This document shows positions 1 to 7,283 of a DNA stretch of 12,700 bases, piece after piece. Within the stretch, counting starts at the first letter, position 1. The number at the start of each line of letters is the position of its first letter. The stretch lies in the NCBI GenBank assembly GCA_046760105.1, contig JBHIDJ010000089.1, positions 1 to 12,700 on the forward strand, read 5' to 3'. Source of the stretch: JBHIDJ01 sp046760105. GTDB lineage: Bacteria; Pseudomonadota; Gammaproteobacteria; Acidiferrobacterales; SPGG2. A program made the position numbers and the translations under genes. Under the pieces are notes generated by a model. It saw only the letters and a list, made by a program, of their open reading frames with translations. It was not told the origin of the DNA and made no database searches.

Positions 1-2735
1 TATGAGATCCGTTTGATGTCCGGGTTCATGGTGTTTCCGCCAAGAAAGAGCGCGGTCATAATCGTATAAACACCCGGGCTGAGTTTTCCGTTGAGGTCCA
101 CAGCGAACGTCGCATCGTCTTGCAGGCGGCCGCGACCCGTTAGCACTACCTTCCCATCGGAGGCAACGACGAGATAATGGCAAACAGGGGTCTCCGTTCT
201 CCCGGCGGTGGAGGTACCGCGGGCAAACGGCTTGCGAACGATTTCGTAGGTTCTTTGAAATTTCTCTACCCTGTCAACCTCTGCAAGAACTCTTAACCCC
301 GTGTCGGTCAGCTCGATCTTTGAGATGTAGGCGCGGCGGGGAATCGGGTAGGAGTCGTATGACCCGATCCCTAACGGGTAACTCAAATCCCGGAAGACCT
401 CCAGTACCGTGGCCTCCTGGGACCAATTCTTCAAGATGTATGGACCATTGGTAACGAGGAAGTGACCGCGCTCCTGGTAGAAAGCCTTGAGGGCGGCCCA
501 TCGTTCTTGCGCCTGCTCAGCGGTCACCAATTCTTTCAGTGCGTCCGGACGATACCCCGCGCGCTCAAACTCTTCGACCAGCGAAGCCAGCCGTCCCTGC
601 GTCCGCTTAGTCCGGACGAGATCCAGCCATTCCACTCCTCGACGCGCTGCCTCCGCTTGCGAGAATGCCGCCCAGCCCCGACTAACGGCCTCTTCCATCA
701 GAACGATCACATGCCACGGAACACTACTCCAGGGGGGTGCGATCGCGGCGGCGTCCTGGAGATCCTCCGTGGTGGCGTTCAGGTAAACCTCGATGACGTG
801 GAGTTCTCGGACGAAACTGAGATCCCCGAACCTAATGGACTTAGTTGCCCTGTCCACTCCCGTAATCCTTAACGCTGCAACGCGCTCCCGGATCAGGCCT
901 GTAGTCGCGTCGATGTAAGGGTCGTACCTCGAAAGCTCGCCGGAACCTCGCACTCCCCAGCGGTAAGCGAAGATGTAAGGGTAGAAGACATCCGGGGCAG
1001 TCGTCTGGGTCCCGTCGTGAAAGGCGGAGGCCATCGATTTATAAGTCAGCTTTGCCTTTGCGTATTTGTCTGCCCCAACCTCCATCAATCGGCCGCTACC
1101 CGCCAAAGGGATCACGGCGTCTTCAGGGATCCTTACCAGTGTTGACGGTGCCTCCTCGGCGGCAGTCGGGGCGGGCGCAGCAGGGCTTTTGACGATCGGT
1201 TCGGCGAGGATAGAAAGGCTGGTGACAGTGTAGGCGATCATCAGCGCGGTCATTGGATATTGACTTCGCAGCGCAGAACGTCGATCGGCCAGGGTTCTGA
1301 CCGCGCGGTGATGCGCCAGGTAGACCGCCACGATGTGTCCCACGACAATCGTGATGACCGCTGTGTACCAGGCAAACCGCGCTCCCACGACAGCGATGTT
1401 TATCCGGTACCCCGCGGTGCCGAGCAGGTTCCAGCCAAAGCCGAAGGGGTCCGAGGCCAAGGGAATGATGTACTGCCCTTGGACAAGCAAATAGGTGAGA
1501 TAGTGTGCCAGATGATAGGCAATGGCGATGGGGACGAGCGTCAACGCAAAGATACGCGCGATCTCCCAGCCGGGGGGTTGCCCACCGCTGACGGCGGCCA
1601 TAAACCAGCACGTCGCGAGATAGGCGCCGAGAAACAAAAGCCAAAAGGCGACAAGGCCCACGGTCTTGATGGACATCAGAAATGCCTCGCCGGAACCGGA
1701 GAAATTCGCTTGCACGAACCCCTGCAAATTTGCCCAGGCAGGGGTAGCCAGAAAGCCATCAAACAGCACCATGGAGAGCATCAACAGCACGAAGGCCATC
1801 ATCGAGGTGGAAACCGCCTCGTTACGCAGAAGCCCCACTGCGTAAGGACGCAAGTTCCACTCGCGATCGTGTACCTCGGCGAGGCCAAAACACTTGTAGC
1901 AGTCCACGCATTGGCCATCGCGGTCAATACAGCCAAGGCCGCAGGTCTTACAAACGTCACGTCGAGAGACTCGAAGTTCCGTCGCTCCAAACCGGGCCAG
2001 TAGTCCAAAAAGCACGGAGAACACCTCTCCCTGCCGAAGCCATTGCTCCTTGCCGAAAAGGAACATTCCGGTCCACGTTACGACCGAGTAGCCGACGGCC
2101 ATCCATGCGATGTTGGCTGGTATGGCAGGTTCGGGAAAAACCAGCTCTATCCAGGAGAATGTCAGCAATAAGGTGAGGCCCGGCCACACACCCAGTGCCC
2201 CAGGGTAGGGTAAGTGCAGGGAGAGCTCGCGGCCTTGAAAGATGCGCCGGCAGAGTGCCTGCGCCCAACCAAAAGTTATCCGCCACGGGTTAATGAGCGC
2301 CCAGAGGTTGCCGACAAACGCCGACACATAGGCCAGGCCTACCCACCATATGATCCAGACCAATGCCGGGGCCAGGTTCCGTAATGGATGCTGATTTCCA
2401 ACAAATCCCGCCACCACGACGAGCACAAACAGGCCGACGGAGACCAGCTTTAGGACCAAGATCACTGACCTGTGTGCGAGCAATCGACCCACGCGGTAGC
2501 GTAAAAGGTTCACGCGCGGGTAGGGACGGAACTGAGGCGCGCCCCGGACGAAGGCGGCGATGACGACGAAGGACAAGGCAACCGCGGCCGCGGCTGCTAA
2601 CAGATAAAGCTCGAGTGGTACCGGCAGATCGTAGCGTTGACCGAAGGCGTGGGCGCTCGCCGGCTCAGTGGAGGCGAGCATAATGGACCCGACCAGCGTC
2701 AGAATTGCCCACACAGTCTTTCCAGCACGGAACAT
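1..2735 (-). CDS. Large membrane protein: polytopic domain fused to extracytoplasmic Q domain (3' partial)
   Basis: An uninterrupted frame of 911 codons runs off the left edge; comparison with the paralogue suggests only a few residues are missing. Residues 1-30 are a signal peptide (MFRAGKTVWAILTLVG..., ending PASAHA). About ten hydrophobic segments follow between 39 and 513. Conserved-looking motifs include NLAPALVWIIWWVG (120-133), LINPWR (147-152), LFDGFLATPAW (323-333), AYHLAHYLTYLLVQGQ (407-422) and DPFGFGWNLLGTA (429-441). I recall these from bacterial membrane proteins often labelled fenitrothion hydrolase; that label rests on memory and says little about function. A soluble insert carries six cysteines: C262, C265, C269, C276, C279 and C282. 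An Ala/Pro linker (about 515-535) leads to a Q domain (about 545-911) matching residues 405-760 of the upstream P-Q protein (FHDGTQT at 572, FLVTNGPY at 759, YPYIFAYRWGV). By homology with that secreted protein, Q should face the periplasm. Confidence 0.85.
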   Translation of the reverse strand, partial: MFRAGKTVWAILTLVGSIMLASTEPASAHAFGQRYDLPVPLELYLLAAAAAVALSFVVIAAFVRGAPQFRPYPRVNLLRYRVGRLLAHRSVILVLKLVSVGLFVLVVVAGFVGNQHPLRNLAPALVWIIWWVGLAYVSAFVGNLWALINPWRITFGWAQALCRRIFQGRELSLHLPYPGALGVWPGLTLLLTFSWIELVFPEPAIPANIAWMAVGYSVVTWTGMFLFGKEQWLRQGEVFSVLFGLLARFGATELRVSRRDVCKTCGLGCIDRDGQCVDCYKCFGLAEVHDREWNLRPYAVGLLRNEAVSTSMMAFVLLMLSMVLFDGFLATPAWANLQGFVQANFSGSGEAFLMSIKTVGLVAFWLLFLGAYLATCWFMAAVSGGQPPGWEIARIFALTLVPIAIAYHLAHYLTYLLVQGQYIIPLASDPFGFGWNLLGTAGYRINIAVVGARFAWYTAVITIVVGHIVAVYLAHHRAVRTLADRRSALRSQYPMTALMIAYTVTSLSILAEPIVKSPAAPAPTAAEEAPSTLVRIPEDAVIPLAGSGRLMEVGADKYAKAKLTYKSMASAFHDGTQTTAPDVFYPYIFAYRWGVRGSGELSRYDPYIDATTGLIRERVAALRITGVDRATKSIRFGDLSFVRELHVIEVYLNATTEDLQDAAAIAPPWSSVPWHVIVLMEEAVSRGWAAFSQAEAARRGVEWLDLVRTKRTQGRLASLVEEFERAGYRPDALKELVTAEQAQERWAALKAFYQERGHFLVTNGPYILKNWSQEATVLEVFRDLSYPLGIGSYDSYPIPRRAYISKIELTDTGLRVLAEVDRVEKFQRTYEIVRKPFARGTSTAGRTETPVCHYLVVASDGKVVLTGRGRLQDDATFAVDLNGKLSPGVYTIMTALFLGGNTMNPDIKRIS

Positions 2736-2824
2736 CACAAACCCGCGGACACTGGATTGCCAATGCCCCCGCTCAACAAAAGGACCAACAGACACCCGTT
2801 GATTGATCGCAACGCCTGAATCAT
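2735..2824 (-). CDS. Putative 29-residue hydrophobic leader ORF
   Basis: ATG with AGGTGA just upstream, 29 codons, ending in TGA whose last base is the first base of the ATG of the large gene (TGATG). The peptide looks like a signal sequence: a short positive N-terminus (MIQALRS), hydrophobic core (CLLVLLLSGG), then a small-residue end (NPVSAGL). Two readings are possible. It may be a translated leader that couples expression of the large membrane protein. Alternatively, it may be the true N-terminus, displaced by a frameshift in the sequence or a real mutation. The large gene has its own good signal peptide, which favours the leader reading. Confidence 0.4.
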   Translation of the reverse strand: MIQALRSINGCLLVLLLSGGIGNPVSAGL

Positions 2825-2828
2825 GGAA

Positions 2829-2834
2829 TCACCT
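2829..2834 (-). promoter_or_regulatory. Shine-Dalgarno for the putative leader ORF
   Basis: AGGTGA on the minus strand, 4 nt before the ATG at 2824. It is a better match than anything in front of the ATG at 2735, so ribosomes probably enter at the short ORF and reach the large gene through the TGATG overlap. Confidence 0.5.
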
Positions 2835-2845
2835 AGCCAGTGCGC

Positions 2846-4000
2846 TCACTTCTCAAGTGTCGATTGCACATCACCGATTCGATTCAGAACCCAGGTCGTA
2901 TCGTAAGGTTCTGGAAATAGGGCGGGATCGCCCAGGGCAAACCAGATCAAACGCCCAGTGTCATCGGTGAAACCGCCGATGGGATTCCATGCCGCGGATG
3001 GCTTCTGTTTCATCCCAAGCCGCAGCCAACCGTTCCACGGCAAGTCTTTGAGCTTGACAGTCCGGATAAAGATGGGTGAGTTGAAACCGGCATGAGAATC
3101 ATAAGCAATGTTCTCGACCCCGGCCGAGAAGTCCGAGTTGAAATACTCCTTCTTCACCGTATATCCGACGACGACCCTTCGACACCCAGTGGTTAGCAGT
3201 GAAAGCAGACTCCGTTCCAAGTTGACCTTCTCAACCGTACCGTCGTAATCGCCCGATTGCAGACGCTGAAAGTACGAGGCAGCGCGAGCTTTCGCAGACG
3301 GATCGCGAAGTGCGTCAGCGAGGAGGAGATGGGCATGAAACCAGCCCTTTTTCACCCATGGGGGCCCGAGCCAACCGTTTACGTTGAACGTATCGGGCGC
3401 GACGAGGTCGCCCGCGTCGATCTGCTCCACGGTCACATCCCACTCTGACGTCTGCCTCTGCCAGTGCGCGCGAATCAATTGGTTGGCCAATACGCCTTTG
3501 GCCTTGACCTTCAGCTCAGGGACCAGCGAATCGGGCGCGGCGACGGGACCATCTAGGTAACGCTTTTTCGCGGCGTCGACCAGGTCAAAGTGATACAGGT
3601 AACCGGCGTGAAATGGATTTATCGGATAGGGGTGAAAGAAAAAGTGCTCGTTTGCTTCGGCCAAGACGCGGGCCATAGACTGCGTGGCCGCGCAGCCTGA
3701 TTTCTCATCCTCCACCAACGGCGAGGCCGGGTTCAAGGTGAGCACGATATATGAGCCGAGCGACCCCACGTAACCGATGGAGTCTGGTATTGCTTTTTCG
3801 AAGACCGTTTCATCACCGACGTAGGCGTGGATCTTAGCTTCGCGAAGCAAGCCGACTGCAGATGCTGGGTCGACTTGCTCTATCCGGATCTCCTGGGGAT
3901 AGTATGAAGGGTAGAACGGCGCCTCGTGGCCACTATAAGTCGCAGTAAAAACCACGAACATGATAACAACTACGAACAGCAAAGCGCCGAATTTTTTCAC
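2846..4000 (-). CDS. Secreted stand-alone P-domain protein, unknown function
   Basis: 384 residues from a GTG start backed by GAGGTG. The N-terminus (MKKFGALLFVVVIMFVVFTA) is a signal peptide or membrane anchor, so the body should be periplasmic. The whole mature part is paralogous to residues 30-370 of the 760-residue protein upstream. Strongest blocks are PFHxxYLxHxDxxDxAK (129-145), LGPPWVKKGWFHA (211-223), RRVVVGYTVKKEYFNSDFSA (274-293), GVENI (294-298), then SPIFIRTVKLKDLPWNGWLR (308-327) and AAWNPIGGFTD. Cys103 and Cys273 are its only cysteines, and both have counterparts in the paralogue, suggesting a disulfide. It ends shortly after the P domain, where the paralogue continues into linker and Q domain; the next gene downstream supplies a Q domain. 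I do not recognise the family. The next ORF starts 21 bp downstream. Confidence 0.88.
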   Translation of the reverse strand: MKKFGALLFVVVIMFVVFTATYSGHEAPFYPSYYPQEIRIEQVDPASAVGLLREAKIHAYVGDETVFEKAIPDSIGYVGSLGSYIVLTLNPASPLVEDEKSGCAATQSMARVLAEANEHFFFHPYPINPFHAGYLYHFDLVDAAKKRYLDGPVAAPDSLVPELKVKAKGVLANQLIRAHWQRQTSEWDVTVEQIDAGDLVAPDTFNVNGWLGPPWVKKGWFHAHLLLADALRDPSAKARAASYFQRLQSGDYDGTVEKVNLERSLLSLLTTGCRRVVVGYTVKKEYFNSDFSAGVENIAYDSHAGFNSPIFIRTVKLKDLPWNGWLRLGMKQKPSAAWNPIGGFTDDTGRLIWFALGDPALFPEPYDTTWVLNRIGDVQSTLEK

Positions 4001-4005
4001 TTAGA

Positions 4006-4011
4006 CACCTC
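4006..4011 (-). promoter_or_regulatory. Ribosome binding site of the P protein
   Basis: GAGGTG on the minus strand, 5 nt before the GTG at 4000. It is a strong match to the anti-Shine-Dalgarno sequence and decides the start of the P gene in the absence of any ATG at that position. Confidence 0.75.
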
Positions 4012-4029
4012 AGAAAGCTCTGCGCAAAT

Positions 4030-4125
4030 TCATTGACCCCGAACCCGGAACGTCTCGAGATACTTTTCGATAATTTCGTGGAGTAACCTCGTCATAGCGA
4101 GGAAGGCGACCTTGGGCTTCGTCAC
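4030..4125 (-). CDS. Possible 31-residue small ORF
   Basis: A short frame lies in the 197-bp gap between the second LivM and the stand-alone P protein. It starts at GTG, has GGAG only 3 nt upstream (poor spacing), and ends in TGA 29 bp before the P start. The peptide begins MTKPKVAF and continues as an amphipathic, Leu/Glu-rich stretch ending RVRGQ; it reads like a helix, not random sequence. About 70% of codons end in G or C, similar to neighbouring genes. I do not recognise it. It could be a small protein, the remnant C-terminus of a lost gene, or chance. No signal peptide or cysteine is present. Confidence 0.3.
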   Translation of the reverse strand: MTKPKVAFLAMTRLLHEIIEKYLETFRVRGQ

Positions 4126-4197
4126 AGACTCCGAGCCCTGAAGTTGTACCTGCGATCACGTGACAAGGCCCGCCGTGGCCAGTAGCTCAGAGCAGAT

Positions 4198-5244
4198 TCA
4201 CTCCTTAAGTTTGCCTTCTCCAAAGGATTCGTCATGCTTGCTCTGCTTTCCGTGTCTTCTCATCATGTTCATGAAGGTAGTCGCTGTGCCCGCGAGTCCC
4301 CGCGGAAAGACGAAAACGACAACGATAAGCAATAAGCCCATCACAATGTTGCGCCCCACTGTCCAACGCGAGGAAAGTTCATCTAGCCCCACGAACACAA
4401 ATGCGCCGAGCACCGGCCCTACGAAATCCCGCGTACCGCCGAGCACGGTCGCCAGGACCAACTTCGCTGAAAACAACCAGTGGAGCTGTTCAGGCGTGAT
4501 TTGGCGGCTCAATTGCCCATAGAGCGCTCCGGCAAGGCCCATGAACACGCCCGAGAGGATGAAAGCGTACCATCGGTACTGCCGTACAGGAATGCCAATA
4601 AATGCGGCTCGTGTTTCATTGTCCCGGATCGCCCGCAAGGCGTTCCCGAAAGGCGAGCCACTGATCCGCCACAACAGCACGATCGACCCGAAGAAGGCAA
4701 CAACGATCACATAATAAAAGACGGGAATAAACTGACCGGGGGCAAATTCGATTCCGAGAATGGTGAGGCGGGGAATGTACATGCTACCTCCCCCGAGAAG
4801 GTACAGCGCCCATCCCATTGGACCAAACAGTCGGAAGATCGCGCCATCAATGAAGACGGAGTGCAGAATCTGCGCAAACGCCAACGTCAGAATAACGAAG
4901 TGGATTTTCGTGGCGCGCACACACAGAAACCCGATGGCAGCCGCGAGCACTCCCGAGCAAAGAATGCCGGTAAACAGATAGACCTCGAATGAGTCGACGG
5001 CAGAGAACCGGTAGAGGAATGCGCCTGCGTAAGCCCCCACACCGAAATACGCGGCATGTCCGAGCGAGAGCAGCCCGGTGGTCCCAAAAAGAAGATTTAG
5101 CCCCAGACATGCGATGGCGAACACCAGTGCGTAACATAAGATGATCAGCGGGTAAGGCGGGAGTATGATCGGCGCGAGGAGAAAGAAGACGCCACCGCCA
5201 ACGAGAAGCAACATCCGAGCAACTACATTCCACTTGCCCGCCAC
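4198..5244 (-). CDS. Second LivM-type ABC transporter permease
   Basis: 348 residues and clearly paralogous to the LivM at 9064-8036: LGLNLLFGTTGLLSLGHAAY (47-66), coupling loop LRAIRDNETRAAFIGI (203-218), then QYRWYAFILSGVFMGLAGAL. Hydrophobic segments match a polytopic inner-membrane permease. The GTG at 5244 is preceded by CAGGG about 8 nt upstream; an ATG ten codons later (5214) is the alternative. The frame is open back to a TAG at 5362 but contains no other ATG, GTG or TTG start. No second LivH, LivG or LivF is in the window, so it must either share those of the first set, replace LivM in an alternative complex, or be redundant. The C-terminal tail is charged (MMRRHGKQSKHDESFGEGKLKE region). 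Confidence 0.9.
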   Translation of the reverse strand: MAGKWNVVARMLLLVGGGVFFLLAPIILPPYPLIILCYALVFAIACLGLNLLFGTTGLLSLGHAAYFGVGAYAGAFLYRFSAVDSFEVYLFTGILCSGVLAAAIGFLCVRATKIHFVILTLAFAQILHSVFIDGAIFRLFGPMGWALYLLGGGSMYIPRLTILGIEFAPGQFIPVFYYVIVVAFFGSIVLLWRISGSPFGNALRAIRDNETRAAFIGIPVRQYRWYAFILSGVFMGLAGALYGQLSRQITPEQLHWLFSAKLVLATVLGGTRDFVGPVLGAFVFVGLDELSSRWTVGRNIVMGLLLIVVVFVFPRGLAGTATTFMNMMRRHGKQSKHDESFGEGKLKE

Positions 5245-5366
5245 CGCAAACGCCCTGTACCGCTTGCTAATCGCCGGCTGTCCCTGTGCGGGGCCGTTCG
5301 CCGCAGTGTCTCGACGGGCGGTATGGGCGAAAATGATTTTCGACCACGCGGTCCTCGCCGACTAGC

Positions 5367-6473
5367 CTACACCTTGACCACGGACATGTAGGCATGGACG
5401 TAGTCCATACCGTGCCCCTCTGGGTCATCGCGCACCATCGTCTCGTAGCTGCTGTAGTAGCGGTCGATGATTTCGCGCCGTTTCTCGAGCGGGCGTTCGC
5501 TCGACAGCGCCCCGAAAAAGGTGCTCTCGGTCCACGATCTGAGTGTCGGGATGTACGAGCGTGCAAACTTGACTGCGTCGGCGTGACGGTGAAACTCGGC
5601 CGCAAAGGGACATTGAACGATGCGGGTCTCGATTTCCTCGAGGCGGAGACCGGCTTTGTAGATGGTGCTCGCCGGCTCGGCGAGCGGTGCGGTGAACTCT
5701 TCGACCGATCGGTAGTACTGCGGTAGCGTCATGTTGAGGTACTCGTCCTCACTGATGATCCCGTCCGTGACGAAGGACTGCCAGATGGCATTGAAGGTAT
5801 CGAACATGTGCACCCCGCCGGTATTACCGAGGTAGCGGTCCTGCTCGTCGCGACAAAAATTGACCAACACCAAACGACCACCCGGAGCCAGTTCGGCCGC
5901 ACGGTGCAGCAGGATCGTCTCCCAGTCCCGACGGCCCTGTTCGACAAAGGCAGCAAGCTCCACGCCTTGCGCGCCGACCGCGTGCACGTGGTTCGAGACG
6001 TTCCCCGGTTTGGCGCTCAGCCAATGCATCGCGGTCGCCGAGAACCCCAGATTAAGGGTACCCCGGGGGAGGATTGGCAAGTAGAACGAGGTGGCGGAGG
6101 CAAAGACGAAGACATCCTCGATCGCCGTCAGGTAGCTCTTGATCTCGGTCGCGCCGTGGATAATTTGAAACAGGGCGTTGTAATCGTTCCGGGTCTGGTC
6201 AGTGTAGACCATTTGGATCGGCCGCGAGGGTGCCAACGCGCGCACCCTCTCCAGCGCGGCGCGTACCATTCCGATCGAGGTACCGCCATCGGCGCAGCCC
6301 ATGTCCGTAATAGTGAACACGCCCACGTCGCCACCGGGTGCCATGCGTTCAATGGCCCTGAGCACCAGCGGTGTCGCCGTGTCGATGACGTCCTTGGCGC
6401 CACGGGTGGCGAGCGAATAGTAGCCGCCACCCTTCATAGCTATATCATCGGCATGGACAGACTTGCTCGCCAT
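5367..6473 (-). CDS. SABATH-family SAM-dependent carboxyl methyltransferase
   Basis: 368 residues, matching the SABATH family (Pfam Methyltransf_7; salicylate, benzoate, jasmonate, indole-acetate and caffeine-pathway methyltransferases), which transfers methyl from S-adenosylmethionine to a carboxyl group or ring nitrogen. Family landmarks occur in order: MKGGGYYS (13-20) for the plant M-x-GGxGxxSY motif; DMGCADGGTS (57-66), the SAM-binding loop; YTDQTRNDYNALF (90-102) for the plant NDLPxNDFNxLF; FSATAMHWLS (144-153) for SSYSLxWLS; AAELAPGGRLVL (192-203); and LPQYYRSVEEF (250-260). His150-Trp151 fall where plant enzymes place substrate-pocket residues; plant salicylate enzymes usually have Met-Trp there, so salicylate is not favoured, but the substrate is open. 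No signal peptide is present, so it is cytoplasmic. AAGGA lies 6 nt before the ATG. It sits between LivF and a second LivM, in step with the operon. Confidence 0.9.
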   Translation of the reverse strand: MASKSVHADDIAMKGGGYYSLATRGAKDVIDTATPLVLRAIERMAPGGDVGVFTITDMGCADGGTSIGMVRAALERVRALAPSRPIQMVYTDQTRNDYNALFQIIHGATEIKSYLTAIEDVFVFASATSFYLPILPRGTLNLGFSATAMHWLSAKPGNVSNHVHAVGAQGVELAAFVEQGRRDWETILLHRAAELAPGGRLVLVNFCRDEQDRYLGNTGGVHMFDTFNAIWQSFVTDGIISEDEYLNMTLPQYYRSVEEFTAPLAEPASTIYKAGLRLEEIETRIVQCPFAAEFHRHADAVKFARSYIPTLRSWTESTFFGALSSERPLEKRREIIDRYYSSYETMVRDDPEGHGMDYVHAYMSVVKV

Positions 6474-6502
6474 GAGGTGTCCTTAGCAAACACCAGCTTT
6501 AC

Positions 6503-6512
6503 GGCGCGCGCC
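6503..6512. repeat. 10-bp GC palindrome in the LivF-methyltransferase gap
   Basis: GGCGCGCGCC reads the same on both strands and lies in the 63-bp gap between LivF and the methyltransferase gene, about 30 bp before the methyltransferase start. It could be an operator half-site, a short hairpin or chance in GC-rich DNA. No flanking symmetry extends it. Confidence 0.25.
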
Positions 6513-6536
6513 TAACACACAAAACAAGCGCCTTGC

Positions 6537-7259
6537 TCAACCGCGGAGAGCCTTCATCACGTCTTCGTTGTCAAGGGCGTCGTTAGGGTCTCCGTGAAAG
6601 ATGATCTCACCACGATCGATCGCGTAGAGCCGGTCTGCGACGCGCGAGGCGTTGGCCAGGTTAGATTCCGCGATCAGTATAGAAACACCCATCTCTTTGA
6701 TCTTGATCACGGCATCGGTGAACCGTGAGACTACGATTGGGGCGAGTCCTTCAAATGCCTCATCCAATAGAAGCAGGGAGGGCGAAAGCGCTATGGCACG
6801 AGCGATTGCCACCATCTTCCTCTGGCCTCCACTCAAATGGAGCCCCTCACGTTGGGTAAGATCGCGGACCTCCGGGAATACGGAGAAGGCGCGCTCTTCT
6901 GCGTCTCCACTAGTAAAGGCAGCCTCTTTGACGCGCCCCGACGCATTCGACAGCCATCGGCTGATCATGAAATTCTCCTTCACGGTGAGCTCAGGGAAAA
7001 TTCCACAGTCCTCCGGCGAATAGCCAAGACCTCGCCTCGCACGTAGATGGGCAGGCAGACCGGTGATGTCCTCGCCATGGAAACTGACACGGCCGGAACT
7101 GATGGGAAGGAGACCCATGATGCTCTCAATCGTCGTGGTTTTTCCAGCACCATTTCGTCCTACGAGACATACCACTTCTTGGTCGTTCACGTCCAACGAA
7201 ACGCTATGCAGAACGTGGGCCGGTCCTCTATGGGTATCGATGTCTCTTACTTCAAGCAT
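6537..7259 (-). CDS. livF: LivF-type ABC transporter ATP-binding protein
   Basis: 240 residues, the usual LivF length. Walker A is GRNGAGKT (34-41), the ABC signature LSGGQRK (142-148), and Walker B with its flank reads LLLLDEAFEGLAP (162-174). The family's segment around the Q-loop, usually PQGR or PEGR, reads SPEDCGIFPELTVKEN. The H-loop region is AESN where LivF normally has VEQN, so the lack of a histidine here is family-typical. DEA replaces the common DEP. It should form a heterodimeric ATPase with LivG. The ATG start has AAGGTG about 8 nt upstream. It closes the contiguous LivHMGF block; the methyltransferase gene starts 63 bp further on. Confidence 0.93.
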   Translation of the reverse strand: MLEVRDIDTHRGPAHVLHSVSLDVNDQEVVCLVGRNGAGKTTTIESIMGLLPISSGRVSFHGEDITGLPAHLRARRGLGYSPEDCGIFPELTVKENFMISRWLSNASGRVKEAAFTSGDAEERAFSVFPEVRDLTQREGLHLSGGQRKMVAIARAIALSPSLLLLDEAFEGLAPIVVSRFTDAVIKIKEMGVSILIAESNLANASRVADRLYAIDRGEIIFHGDPNDALDNEDVMKALRG

Positions 7260-7283
7260 TCGGCAGGCACCTTACCGCTACGG

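Noticed and set aside
1123..1644. 173-codon minus-strand frame
   Set aside because: Lies in a different frame within the large membrane-Q gene; Arg/Cys/His-rich shadow sequence.
1260..2003. 247-codon plus-strand frame
   Set aside because: It is antisense to the membrane domain of the large minus-strand gene, whose translation matches a recognisable membrane protein; the plus-strand product is low-complexity, charged and has no good start.
4087..4102. CCTCG-6 nt-CGAGG inverted repeat after LivM2 as a terminator
   Set aside because: Only a 5-bp stem, no T-run, and it falls inside the possible small ORF; too weak to call.
4156..4163. TCACGTGA palindrome as an operator
   Set aside because: An 8-bp palindrome occurs readily by chance and there is no second copy or promoter beside it.
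5245..5366. N-terminal extension of the second LivM
   Set aside because: The frame is open back to 5362 but has no ATG, GTG or TTG start before the GTG at 5244.
5808..6515. 235-codon plus-strand frame
   Set aside because: Antisense to the SABATH methyltransferase, which has all family motifs; a high-GC shadow.
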